From NCBI GenBank assembly GCA_022844485.1, contig JALHLQ010000028.1, positions 1-50,813 of the forward strand: DNA of 50,813 nt, given 5' to 3'. Under the pieces are notes generated by a model. The model was given only the letters and a program-made list of their open reading frames with translations, did no database searches and was not told the origin of the DNA. This stretch comes from Xanthobacteraceae bacterium. GTDB taxonomy: Bacteria; Pseudomonadota; Alphaproteobacteria; Rhizobiales; Xanthobacteraceae. The position numbers and the translations under genes are program-made. How positions within the stretch are numbered: the stretch's first letter is position 1; the number at the start of each line of letters is the position of its first letter. Below are positions 27,198 through 36,000 of the stretch, one piece after another.

Positions 27198-28436
27198 ATG
27201 AACAGCGCATTCGAGCACCTGAAGGATGCCCGCGATCGGGAGCATGGTCGCGTGCAGACGCGGCACGGCCTCGTCGCCGCCAGTCCGCTTTGCTTCGTCG
27301 TGGATGACGTTTCCACGAGCCAATTCATCGCCTCGGTGATGAGCAATCTCGGCGTGCGCACCGAACACTTCCGGCAGTTCGGCGGCATGCTGAATATTGC
27401 GGCAAATCGCCGGCCCGATGTGCTGTTTCTTGATCTTGGCGCCGCAGGCCTCGGCAGCGAAGCGGCGATCAGCGCGCTCGGCGCATCGAACATCCGCTGT
27501 CCGGTGCAGCTGACCACCGGGCTGAACGCCGTGCTCGTCGAGGAGACGCGCCGGATCGGCGAGCGGCGCGGGCTGACGATGCTGCCCGTGCTGCACAAGC
27601 CGTTCCGCGAAAGCTCGATCCGGCGCATCGCGCACGATCTCGGATTGCGCCGGGATGCGGTCTCAGGAATCCCCGTTTCGCTGAGACAGGCGCTCAAGAA
27701 CGGCTGGCTCGAGCTTTGGTATCAGCCCAAGATCGACCTGCGCGCCATGATGCTCACCGGCGCGGAAGCCTATACCCGCGTGCGCCATCCCGACCATGGG
27801 GTGCTGCCGCCCGAAAGCCTCTTGTTGAACGCCGGGGAGGGCGATCTGCTGCTCCTGACGCAGCATGTCCTGCAAACCGCCATGCGCGATTGGCAGAGTT
27901 TCGCCGGATTCGGAGCACCGATCCGTTTTTCGGTCAATGTACCTAGCTGCGCCCTTACGGAATTGCCCCTGGCCACGCTCATCCGGGAAGAGCGGCCGAA
28001 ACACGGCCACTGGCCGGGGCTGATCCTCGAGCTGCATGAGGACGAGATCATTCAGGACCTCTCGCTCGCATCGTCGGTTGCGCGCGCGTTGAAGCCGCTC
28101 AATGTGAGCCTCGCGCTGGACGACTTCGGCCCCGGCTATGCAACGCTTGCGAAACTCAAGCGGCAGCCGTTTTGCGAGCTGAAGATCGACCGGAGCTTCA
28201 TCACCAATTGCGGTGAGGATGACCGGAGCGCCGGCCTGTGCGAAACGGTCGTCGAGCTTGCGCATCGCTTCGGCATCCATGCCGTCGCCGAAGGGGTCGA
28301 AACCCTGTCGGAATTGCGTGCGCTGACGCGCATGGACTGCGATATCGGCCAGGGCTACCTGTTCGCTCGCCCGATGCCGAAAGAGCAGTTTGCCGCCCTC
28401 CTGCGCGAGCGCGGCAAGGTGCGGCCGATCCGATAA
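27198..28436 (+). CDS. Receiver-like plus EAL domain protein
   Basis: About 412 residues from ATG 27198 (MNSAFEHLKDARD). The N-terminal part (about 30-150) looks like a receiver fold (PLCFVVDDVSTSQFIASVM, DVLFLDLGAAGLG, LHKPFRESS) with the acidic pair, Asp and Lys-Pro at plausible places. The EAL domain follows: WYQPKIDLRAMMLTGAEAY (EAY in place of EAL), SVNVPSCAL, ILELHEDEII, LALDDFGPGYATL, ELKIDRSFI, HAVAEGVETL and GQGYLFARPM. The metal-binding and catalytic acids seem present, so c-di-GMP hydrolysis is possible despite the altered signature. An upstream TTG start at 27168 is less likely. Confidence 0.88.
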   Translation: MNSAFEHLKDARDREHGRVQTRHGLVAASPLCFVVDDVSTSQFIASVMSNLGVRTEHFRQFGGMLNIAANRRPDVLFLDLGAAGLGSEAAISALGASNIRCPVQLTTGLNAVLVEETRRIGERRGLTMLPVLHKPFRESSIRRIAHDLGLRRDAVSGIPVSLRQALKNGWLELWYQPKIDLRAMMLTGAEAYTRVRHPDHGVLPPESLLLNAGEGDLLLLTQHVLQTAMRDWQSFAGFGAPIRFSVNVPSCALTELPLATLIREERPKHGHWPGLILELHEDEIIQDLSLASSVARALKPLNVSLALDDFGPGYATLAKLKRQPFCELKIDRSFITNCGEDDRSAGLCETVVELAHRFGIHAVAEGVETLSELRALTRMDCDIGQGYLFARPMPKEQFAALLRERGKVRPIR

Positions 28437-28548
28437 GCTCCGAAATCGCATGTGCCGGGTTCAAGGGACGCTCGCCCAGCTGTGATTTGCGGGTGACCCC
28501 GGCAGCCACTAACTCTCATGACGCATTTGCGGCAACGAGAGAACTCGC

Positions 28549-29517
28549 ATGAACATCATTCATCGTCGCGGCTGGGACCTGCGGGAGAGCGCCGCTGCTC
28601 CCGAGGCCGTCTTTCTCAACCGGCGAGCCTTCGTCGCCGGCGCGGCCAGCGTCGGCGCGGCCGCGCTTTCGCCCGATCTCGCCATGGCGCAGCGCGTCAC
28701 GGACCTGCCCGATCCGACGGCCGATCTCTACCCCGCCAAGCGCAACGAAAAGTACGCACTCGACCGGCCAATCACGCCTGCGGAAGTCAACGCGGCTTAC
28801 AACAATTTCTACGAGTTCGGCTCTTCGAAGGCGATTGCGCGCGCGGCGCAGGCGCTGAAGCTGCGGCCCTGGACCGTGAAGCTCGACGGCATGGTGGAGC
28901 AGCCGCGGGAGATCGGGTTCGACGATCTGGTCCGGCAGATGCCGCTGGAGGAGCGGCTCTACAGGCTGCGCTGCGTGGAGGCCTGGTCGATGGCCGTGCC
29001 GTGGTCGGGATTTCCGCTGGCGAGACTCGTCGCGCTCGCGAAGCCGCTCTCGTCGGCGAAATATGTGCGGTTCGAGACCTTCCTCGATTCTTCGGTGGCC
29101 TCCGGCCAGCGGCAGACCTGGTATCCCTGGCCCTATGCGGAAGGCGTGACGATCGCCGAGGCGACCAATGAACTCGCTTTCGTGGTGACCGGCGCCTACG
29201 GCAAGCCGCTGCCGAAACAGCACGGCGCGCCGCTGCGGCTCGCGCTGCCGTGGAAGTACGGCTTCAAATCCATCAAGTCGATCGTCCGCGTCAACTTCAC
29301 GGATCAGCGGCCGAAGAGTTTCTGGGAAAGCTTGCAGCCCGCCGAATACGGCTTCTGGGCCAACGTCAATCCGGCGGTGGCGCATCCGCGCTGGAGCCAG
29401 GCGACCGAAGAGGACATCGCGACCAAGGAACGCCGACCGACCCAGCTGTTCAACGGCTACGGCGAATACGTCGCGCACCTCTACAAGGGGCTCGAAGGCG
29501 AGCGGCTCTACGCCTGA
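28549..29517 (+). CDS. msrP: Protein-methionine-sulfoxide reductase catalytic subunit MsrP
   Basis: A 322-residue molybdopterin enzyme with a Tat signal (NRRAFVAGAASVGAAALSPDLAMA). Family blocks: EVNAAYNNFYEFGSSK, PWTVKLDGMV, LYRLRCVEAWSMAVPWSGFPL (C142 as the likely Mo ligand), PWPYAEGVTIAEATNEL, GAPLRLALPWKYGFKSIKSIV and the NVNPAVAHPRWSQ end. It reduces methionine sulfoxide in periplasmic proteins. The heme-binding membrane partner MsrQ, normally encoded next to it, is not seen downstream; the next 200 bases are non-coding and lead into a different-composition island. Confidence 0.95.
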   Translation: MNIIHRRGWDLRESAAAPEAVFLNRRAFVAGAASVGAAALSPDLAMAQRVTDLPDPTADLYPAKRNEKYALDRPITPAEVNAAYNNFYEFGSSKAIARAAQALKLRPWTVKLDGMVEQPREIGFDDLVRQMPLEERLYRLRCVEAWSMAVPWSGFPLARLVALAKPLSSAKYVRFETFLDSSVASGQRQTWYPWPYAEGVTIAEATNELAFVVTGAYGKPLPKQHGAPLRLALPWKYGFKSIKSIVRVNFTDQRPKSFWESLQPAEYGFWANVNPAVAHPRWSQATEEDIATKERRPTQLFNGYGEYVAHLYKGLEGERLYA

Positions 29518-29537
29518 GCGGGCGGGGATCACGCGAA

Positions 29538-29590
29538 TTCTGCGCGTGATCTTGCCCGAAAACCGGCGTCCACTTTTCGGGGATCACGCG
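29538..29590. repeat. Left copy of the palindromic repeat bracketing the dCTP-deaminase island
   Basis: TTCTGCGCGTGATCTT (29538-29553) followed by CGGGGATCACGC (29578-29589); the two parts are mutually inverted (GCGTGATC / GATCACGC), so the unit is a hairpin. A second copy lies at 30752-30796, with both blocks identical. Confidence 0.8.
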
Positions 29591-29612
29591 AACAAGAAAT
29601 TGCTTGCCGTAT

Positions 29613-29627
29613 GTTCCCTGTATGTTC
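29613..29627. promoter_or_regulatory. LexA-type SOS box, GTTC-N7-GTTC
   Basis: GTTCCCTGTATGTTC matches exactly the direct-repeat operator GTTC-N7-GTTC known for LexA in alphaproteobacteria. It lies 105 bases before the start of the 88-aa gene, in an AT-richer stretch where a promoter is expected. It suggests DNA-damage control of the 88-aa and dCTP-deaminase-family genes. Any eight-base match can be chance; binding is inferred. Confidence 0.55.
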
Positions 29628-29632
29628 TAGTT

Positions 29633-29660
29633 GTTAACCGTTTGTTAATCGAGCGTTAAC
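29633..29660. repeat. Three GTTAA repeats at exact 11-bp spacing
   Basis: GTTAAC at 29633, GTTAA at 29644 and GTTAAC at 29655 sit 11 bases apart, about one helical turn, directly after the LexA-type box. The phasing suggests a cooperative protein-binding site on one face of the helix. Confidence 0.5.
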
Positions 29661-29698
29661 GCCTACGACCCGAACACTAGGCGTAGGGGCGCTCGATT
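29647..29698 (+). promoter_or_regulatory. Nested stem-loop in the leader of the island
   Basis: AATCGAGCG (29647-29655) pairs perfectly with CGCTCGATT (29690-29698), and inside it CCTACG (29662-29667) pairs with CGTAGG (29682-29687) around a 14-base loop. The structure lies between the putative LexA box and the ribosome binding site of the 88-aa gene. It could be a leader RNA structure or a DNA operator; there is no T run after it. Confidence 0.5.
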
Positions 29699-29731
29699 CG
29701 ACGCCCTCCTGACAAGAAGCAAGAGGCTGGC

Positions 29732-29998
29732 ATGAACATCGGAGATACGATTGGTATTCAATGCACTGTTCAACCCGGTCCCTTTACTGGCGAGAGGCTG
29801 GTTTCCTTCGACACGGTGGATGGCCCAGTATCTGGCTTCGTTAGAGATGAGGACTTGAAGGAAGTTGATGCGCAATGGTACTGCCGCGCTACCGTTAACG
29901 TCATCTTGGATGATGTTCTGACAGTCCGTGTGAAGGGTTCCTTCTTCACGACCAACGGGCTGGCAAGTGTGCCCCGCCGCTATGCGCTGGCCGCCTGA
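29732..29998 (+). CDS. Small protein of unknown function upstream of a dCTP-deaminase-family gene
   Basis: An 88-residue protein, MNIGDTIGIQCTVQPGPFTGERLVSF... to SVPRRYALAA, with AAGAGG placed well ahead of ATG 29732. Predicted mostly beta (alternating hydrophobic stretches RATVNVIL, LTVRVKGSFF), with two cysteines (C11, C51), no signal peptide and no membrane helix. Codon use and base composition are clearly less GC-rich than the flanks. The dCTP-deaminase-family gene starts 15 bases after its stop, so the two form an operon. I do not recognise the family. Confidence 0.7.
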   Translation: MNIGDTIGIQCTVQPGPFTGERLVSFDTVDGPVSGFVRDEDLKEVDAQWYCRATVNVILDDVLTVRVKGSFFTTNGLASVPRRYALAA

Positions 29999-30013
29999 GC
30001 CACGAGGGCTGCC

Positions 30014-30604
30014 TTGATCCTTTCTCAACCGCAAATTCGAGAGTGTGTTGAGAGGGGCGAGATCAGATTCGATCCCCCGCTTGAGGAGAGACAATGGGGC
30101 GAAGCCTCGATCGATTTACGGCTTGGCTACAAATTCACAAAGTTCCGAGCTTCCGATTCAGCCATCTTTTCGATGGCGAAGGGGATTGCTGCTGTTGCCA
30201 ACACCGCGCTCTGGCACGAAGAAATATTCGAGGAACGCGACGCATTTGGTAAGCGCCGGACCTACGTACTCGACCAAGGCGAATTTATCCTCGCCCAAAC
30301 GCTCGAACATATTTGGATGCCGCGGACTTTGATTGCCATGGTCGAGGGGCGAAGCACCTATGCGCGCGTGGGTCTATCGATGCATCAAACGGCCCCCTGG
30401 ATCCAACCCGGATGGGATGGCCAAATTACACTTGAAATTAGGAACAGCGGCCCACTTCGTATCGAACTCACGCCACGTGACGATATGCCGTGTCAGCTCA
30501 CGTTTTTCCAATTGACCAGCGAACTTGCTGAAGACGAAGCTTATGGCTCACGCCCGACCGACATCTTTCAAAACCAAACAAGTGCTCTGCCACGTAAGAA
30601 ATAG
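30014..30604 (+). CDS. dCTP deaminase / dUTPase-fold family protein
   Basis: A 196-residue protein from TTG 30014 (MILSQPQIRECVERGEI, the usual Dcd opening), with GAGGG ahead. The trimeric dUTPase-fold core is recognisable: ASIDLRLGYKF, GEFILAQTLEHIWMP, VEGRSTYARVGLSMHQTAPWIQPGWDGQITLEIRN. By analogy with E. coli Dcd the catalytic set would be S114, R118 and E141, all present; the position of a conserved Asp in I-D-P-G-W is Gln131. So dCTP to dUTP conversion is plausible but substrate choice is open. The gene sits in a lower-GC island with an upstream 88-aa partner and a LexA-type box, unlike a housekeeping dcd. Confidence 0.85.
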   Translation: MILSQPQIRECVERGEIRFDPPLEERQWGEASIDLRLGYKFTKFRASDSAIFSMAKGIAAVANTALWHEEIFEERDAFGKRRTYVLDQGEFILAQTLEHIWMPRTLIAMVEGRSTYARVGLSMHQTAPWIQPGWDGQITLEIRNSGPLRIELTPRDDMPCQLTFFQLTSELAEDEAYGSRPTDIFQNQTSALPRKK

Positions 30605-30751
30605 ACTTTCTTGGAGGTTTGCCGCCAAGCATCAGTCCGATCACCATGGCAAGGATCCGAAAGGCGAGCGCCGTCCCGCTGACGTGAACGACCGCGATTT
30701 ACGACCGCCGACAAGGGGCTCGGGTTCCTCGGCAAACTGACGCTACCCGCG

Positions 30752-30796
30752 TTCTGCGCGTGATCTTCTCCCCACTGTTTGTTCGGGGATCACGCA
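30752..30796. repeat. Right copy of the palindromic repeat bracketing the island
   Basis: TTCTGCGCGTGATCTT (30752-30767) and CGGGGATCACGC (30784-30795) repeat the blocks found at 29538-29590, in the same orientation with a shorter middle. The right end abuts the terminator A-run. Confidence 0.8.
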
Positions 30797-30824
30797 AAAA
30801 AACAGCCGGGCCATGCGGCCCGGC
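30796..30824 (-). terminator. Rho-independent terminator
   Basis: On the minus strand GCCGGGCC GCAT GGCCCGGC forms a perfect 8-bp stem with a four-base loop, followed by TG and seven T. This is a strong intrinsic terminator for transcription coming from the LysR/trxB side, about 210 bases beyond the LysR stop. Confidence 0.85.
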
Positions 30825-31036
30825 GTAGTTGCCGGCGTCCAAGCCGGCATCACCTTCCAGAGGGGAACATTGCTGCGTCCGCACTGCGACCTGGGAGAAC
30901 GCAGCCGCTCACGCAACGCGCAAACTATGCGGCGCGGTGCGGCCGGGCACAACGCGGGGCCTCGCATGACTGCCATGCGGGGTCCGCAACAGGCCAATTG
31001 CCGGTCTGACCCAACGCCCGCACCTCGCGGCAGAGA

Positions 31037-31951
31037 TCAGAACTGCCAGCGCTGCGCTTTCGCGACCAGGAAATCGCGGAACACCTGAATGCGGGCGACC
31101 GATTTCAGTTCTTCGGGATAGACGAAGTAGGCATCGAAGGCGACCGCATCGGTTTCGGCGAACAGCTGAACCAGGCCGCCATTCTCCTCGACGAGATAGT
31201 CGGGCAGCATCGCGATCCCGAGGCTGCGCTGGCAGGCGCGCAAGAGTCCCAGCACGTTGTTGATCGTGAACCAGGGCATCCGTGGGCCCTTGCCGTCGCG
31301 CGAGGTGGTCAGCAGCCAGTTGCGGCCGCTCTGCAGATAGGTCGGAACCGGGCCGCCCAGCACGATCACGCGGTGTTCGTCGAGCTCGGGGGGCGTGCGC
31401 GGCGTGCCGAACCGTTTGAGATATTCAGGCGATGCGTAAGCGTGGAACTGGATCGAAAACAGCTTGCGCTGGATCAGGTCCGGCTGCGTCGGCTGACGAA
31501 GGCGGATCGCGACGTCGGCCTCGCGCATCGCAAGATCCAGTTCCTCGTCCGTGGTGATCAGCGTGAGATGGATGTCGGGATAGAGATCGAGAAACTCGCC
31601 AAGCCGCGGCGTGAGCCAGTGCACGCCGATGCCGTGCGTCGTCGTGACACGCAGGTCTCCGTTCGGGCGCTCGCGGCTGTCGGTCAAAAGCGTGCGCGCA
31701 GCTTCGAGCTTGATGAACACGTCGTGCGCGGTCCGGTAGAGAAGCTCGCCTTGCTCGGTGAGGATCAGGCCGCGCGCATGACGGTGAAACAAGGGCGCGT
31801 GCAGTTCCTGCTCGAGCGCGCTCACCTGCCGCGACACGGCCGATTGCGACAGGCCGAGCTGTTCGCCGGCATGGGTGAAGCTTCCGGCTTCAGCCGCCGC
31901 ATGGAACACTTTCAGCTTGTCCCAATCCATGCTGTTGCGGCGGCCGTTCAT
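31037..31951 (-). CDS. LysR family transcriptional regulator
   Basis: A 304-residue regulator. The N-terminal helix-turn-helix is DKLKVFHAAAEAGSFTHAGEQLGLSQSAVSRQVSALEQELHAPLFHRHARGLILTEQGELL-type sequence with the SQSAVSRQ recognition helix, followed by a LysR substrate-binding domain (DLRVTTTHGIGVHWLTPRLGEFLDLYP). ATG 31951 overlaps the trxB stop as ATGA, so translation is coupled to trxB; a start at 31930 (MDWDKL) is also possible. A LysR gene after trxB is frequent in Hyphomicrobiales; its target is unknown. A strong terminator lies 210 bases downstream. Confidence 0.93.
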   Translation of the reverse strand: MNGRRNSMDWDKLKVFHAAAEAGSFTHAGEQLGLSQSAVSRQVSALEQELHAPLFHRHARGLILTEQGELLYRTAHDVFIKLEAARTLLTDSRERPNGDLRVTTTHGIGVHWLTPRLGEFLDLYPDIHLTLITTDEELDLAMREADVAIRLRQPTQPDLIQRKLFSIQFHAYASPEYLKRFGTPRTPPELDEHRVIVLGGPVPTYLQSGRNWLLTTSRDGKGPRMPWFTINNVLGLLRACQRSLGIAMLPDYLVEENGGLVQLFAETDAVAFDAYFVYPEELKSVARIQVFRDFLVAKAQRWQF

Positions 31952-32904
31952 TCGGCGGCAGCCCGGTGCTCGGCATTCGCGGCGATGAAGCGCTCGGCTT
32001 CAAGCGCGGCCATGCAGCCCATTCCGGCGGCGGTCACCGCCTGGCGATAGACCTCGTCGGTCACGTCGCCGGCGGCAAACAGGCCGGGCACGGAGGTCGC
32101 GGTGGAGTCCGGCGCGGTCCAGACATAGCCGGAGGGCTTCATCTGCACTTGGCCGGCGACGAGCTCGGTGGCGGGCGCATGGCCAATGGCGATGAATACG
32201 CCGTCGGCGGCGAGTTCGCTGATCGCGCCGGTGTGGAGGTTCTTCAGCCTGACGCCGGCGACCTTGGGCGGCGCACCGGCGCCGATGATCTCGTCAACCG
32301 CGGTATCCCAGATCACCGAGATTTTTGGATTCTTGAACAGGCGGTCCTGGAGAATCTTCTCCGCGCGGAAGGAGTTGCGGCGGTGCACGACCGTCACCTT
32401 GCTGGCGAAGTTCGTGAGAAAGAGCGCCTCCTCAACCGCGGTGTTGCCGCCGCCGACCACCACGACTTCCTTGCCGCGGTAGAAAAATCCGTCGCAGGTC
32501 GCGCAGGCGGAGACGCCGAAGCCCTTGAAGCGCTGCTCGGAGGGAATTTCGAGCCACTTGGCCTGTGCGCCGGTCGCAAGAATCACGGTCTCGGCGAAAT
32601 AGACGTCGCCGGAATCGCACTCGATCCGGAACGGTCGGCGGGACGCATCAAGCCGCGTCACATGGTCGGTCACGATCTTCGTGCCGACGTGCTGAGCCTG
32701 CTTCTCCATCTGCTCCATGAGCCAGGGCCCTTGGATCGTTTCGGCAAAGCCCGGATAGTTCTCCACGTCGGTCGTGATCGTGAGCTGGCCGCCGGGCTGG
32801 ATGCCGCGGATCAGCACCGGTTCCAACATTGCGCGCGCGGCATAGATGGCGGCCGTATAGCCGGCCGGCCCCGAGCCGATAATAACGACCTTCGCGTGTG
32901 CCAT
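31948..32904 (-). CDS. trxB: Thioredoxin-disulfide reductase
   Basis: A 318-residue flavoenzyme started at ATG 32904 (MAHAKVVIIGSGPAGYTAAIYAARA); the frame is open upstream but the extra sequence is not conserved-looking. FAD motif GSGPAGY, GGQLTITTDVENYPGF, the redox-active CATC in VSACATCDGFFYRGKEV, the NADPH motif VVGGGNTAVEEALFL with HRRNSFRA, and the C-terminal GLFAAGDVTDEVYRQAVTAAGMGCMAALEAERF. It transfers electrons from NADPH to thioredoxin in the cytoplasm. It shares a transcript with the LysR gene. Confidence 0.97.
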   Translation of the reverse strand: MAHAKVVIIGSGPAGYTAAIYAARAMLEPVLIRGIQPGGQLTITTDVENYPGFAETIQGPWLMEQMEKQAQHVGTKIVTDHVTRLDASRRPFRIECDSGDVYFAETVILATGAQAKWLEIPSEQRFKGFGVSACATCDGFFYRGKEVVVVGGGNTAVEEALFLTNFASKVTVVHRRNSFRAEKILQDRLFKNPKISVIWDTAVDEIIGAGAPPKVAGVRLKNLHTGAISELAADGVFIAIGHAPATELVAGQVQMKPSGYVWTAPDSTATSVPGLFAAGDVTDEVYRQAVTAAGMGCMAALEAERFIAANAEHRAAAE

Positions 32905-33092
32905 CGGGAACCCTGTCGCGGCCACGTCCCGTTCTTTCCCGGACGCCAACGCCGCCTGTGTGCAAAGCACAATGTAGGGCATTGGCGGAGCTATGCAAGC
33001 AACGCATTGCCGAAGCCACAGCTCTCGCCTCAACGCGGGGCTTCGGCGGGGTTCCTGCGCAATTTAGTTTCGCCCGCTCCAGCGTCTTGTTG

Positions 33093-36000
33093 TCAAAATT
33101 CGATCCTGAGCCGCGCGGTACCGGCGGTGCGGGTGATGTTAGCGCCGTATTCGCCATCGAAGCGGGCGCCGAATGAAACCGACGGTGTCAGCGCCATGTC
33201 GAAACCGGCGGAGAGGAGCGAGGTGTTGCGGTCGGCTTGCGCGCCGGTGACGGTGAAGGCCAAACCTGGCAAGCCGGTAAAGGCGGCGCTCATTTGCGCG
33301 TCGCGCTCGCCGTACAGGCCCCAGGCGGCTCGGGCGAAAAACGAAACATCCGTGCCATTCATCCGCGTGCGTATCTCGACGCGCCCGCCGAGTTCGCCGC
33401 GCAGCGCGACGGCATTGCCGCTGGCCACTGTGAGACCCGCGGCTGGAATGCCGGTCGCATTCGTCTCGGTGAAGGCGGGCATGTACAGCGTCGAGACCTG
33501 CAAGGCCGCGACCGGAGCGAAGGAGAGCCCCGGCCATCGTGCGAGATCGTAGGCCGCCTCGAACCGCCCGGAGAAGCCATGGGCGCGGTAGGTCGCCTTG
33601 AGAGTGTCGATTCCGAGCACGGGCACCGCGCGCGTGCTGTCGATCTCCATCATTGTGTAGGCGGCCGCGCCTCCGAGCGAGAGCGCCCCGTATTGGGCAA
33701 ACCCATAGACGCCAGCCTGGAATACTTCCGCAGTCATGGCGCCAAGCCCTGCGGCCAGCGATGCGGTGACGCGTCCACCGGACATCGCCCCGCCGACGAT
33801 CGCATCCGAACCGGCGCGCATGTCGGCGCCGACGCTCATCGAGATTGCCCGTTCCGCGCGCCGGTGCGAGCCGATCCGGGCGTTGCCATCCACGTGGCCA
33901 CTGGTGCCGGGCATCGTTGCCCAAACCGCGATGCGGCCGGAATCATCGGTCGCGGCTGTCGAGCCGGCCGCCTTGTTGATCGCCGAAATTCCCGCGGGGC
34001 GGGAGCCCGCTTCCGGCGCATAGGCCAAAGGCCCGCCCATCGCTTGTCGTCCGAGCGCGTTCGGATCGAGCATGGCGGACAGGAATTGTCCGGCGATGAC
34101 GGCGCCGGCCGGAGCCGCCGCGGTGTGGACCTGACCGGAAAGCTGGTCGAGGCCTAAGCGGATGCCGTCCACGGCCGGTTGCGCGAACAGCGGCAGGAGG
34201 AAATCGATGTTGCGGCCGCCGAGCAGCGCGCTATCGATCGCGGCCGCGGCGTTGCGCCGGTTTTGCGTGCCGCCGGAGAGGAGCGGGGATAGCGGGTTGG
34301 CGCTCAGCGTAAGAAAGACATTGTTCGGGTCGTAGGTGACGGTCGCGGATAAGGCGCCGGTGAAGCCGCTCTGCACGGTTGCGAAGGTGCCGGCGCGCCC
34401 GCCGGCGGCGTTGAGGATCGTGTAAGGCGTGTTGAACGCATACGCCCCGCCAAGCGGGACGACTTGCAGCGTGCCGGCGAGCGTTGCCGTGCCGGTGACA
34501 TTGATCCGGTCGGCTGCCGGTCCCTGCACTTCGATCGTCGTGGCCGAGCCGGCGTTCAAAGTGAGATTGCCGTTCACCGTGATCGTGCCGACCGAATTGC
34601 CGGGCGCGAGCGCGCCGCCGGCGTTCACGGTCGTGCCCGGCAATTGCCCGGTGCCTCCGACAACGCCTCCGGTGTTCACCGTCAGTCCCGACGAAGCCGC
34701 GGCCGACCCATTGACGAACAGGCTGCCGCCATTCACCGCCGTCGCGCCGGTGTAGGTGTTGGTTCCGTTAAGGATCAGCGAGCCAGTGCCGTTCTGATTA
34801 AGAGAGCCGGCGCCGGAGATAACATTGGAAAACGTCAGAGCGTTCGAGCGTTCGAAGGTGAGAATGCCGTTGTTCACGACATTGCCCGCGCCAACCGAGC
34901 CGGTCGTGCCGCCATTGCCGATCCGCAAGGCGCCGCCGGAGATCGTGGTGCTGCCCGTATAAGTGTTGGCGCCGGTCAGCGTCAGCGTTCCGGTGCCGAT
35001 CTTTTCAAGCGGTCGCGCGCCTCCGGTTTCGGAGATGTCGCCCGCCTGCGTCGCGGTGTCGGCGCCGAGCACTTCGAGCTGCGTCGTATTGGAATTGATG
35101 ACGATCGGGTTCGCGAGCGTCACGCCGTTGCCGTAGGAGACCACCGAGCCGGTGGTGGTGATCGCGCCCGTGCCGGCCGCGGCGTTGTTAAGCAAACGCA
35201 GCGTGCCGCCCTCGACCGTCATGCCGCCGGAGAAGGTGTTCGCGGCGGACAGCGTCAGCGTCCCTGCGCTCCGCTTGACGAGCTTGCCGGCGCCGGTGAC
35301 AGGGCCGGTCAGGTTCATGTTCGCAGAGAGCGTATCGAGCGTGCCACCGCCGGTGCTGAGCGTGATCGCGCGCGTCGAGTTGAGCGTGTTGATCGAACGC
35401 AGCGTGGCGCCGTTCGAGATCGTGATTCCGCCGGCGGCGCCGCCGAGACTGGTGTCGTTGAATACCACGAGCGTCCCGTCCGTGACGCGCGTGCCGCCAG
35501 TGTAGGTGCTCCCCAAACCGGTGAGCCGGAGGATGCCGGCGCCTTGCTTGGTGATTCCGCCGTCGGCCAGGTTCGAGGCGATGGTGTCGGACATGATCGC
35601 GTCGCGCCCGGCGTCGGTCTGGAAGGTGACGCTGGCGCCGCCTTCGAGGAAGAAGCCCGTGCCGAGGCCTTGACCAGCGTTGGCTAAGCCGCCGCCGGCG
35701 GCACCACCAGTCACGGCGCCTCCCGACGCGACCGTCTCGGTGCCGGCGACGTCGCGGCCGTTGCGCACAAGGAGCGTCGAGCCCTCCATGACGAACACGG
35801 CGCCGCCGAGGCCAGCCCCGCCGCCCCCGAACTGCCCGATCGTGGATCCGCCACCGAACCCGGGCGTGCCACCGAAAAGCGTTCCGCCTTGCCCGCCGCC
35901 GAATCCGCCATTGCCACCCTGTAATCCTCCACCACCCCCGCCGCCGAAACCACCAGCCCCGCCGGTGACGCCGCCGCCGCCCCCGCCGCCGAATCCGCCG

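Larger units (their letters stand above)
30605..31036. other. Gap of 432 bases with repeat, terminator and hairpins
   Basis: After the dCTP-deaminase-family gene comes about 145 bases of nondescript sequence, then the right palindromic repeat (30752-30796), a strong terminator (30796-30824, minus strand), a GCCGGC hairpin (30831-30848) and a 9-bp hairpin at 30960-30982 (CCTCGCATG / CATGCGGGG). Frames on the minus strand that cross these structures do not look like protein. A small RNA or long 3' UTR of the LysR transcript is possible. Confidence 0.45.

Noticed and set aside
30699..30997. Short open frames on the minus strand after the LysR gene
   Set aside because: They run through the strong terminator and repeat and have no ribosome binding site or recognisable sequence.
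29518..31036. tRNA gene as an integration site for the deaminase island
   Set aside because: No T-loop GGTTCGA-type sequence with a cloverleaf was found on either strand around the island.
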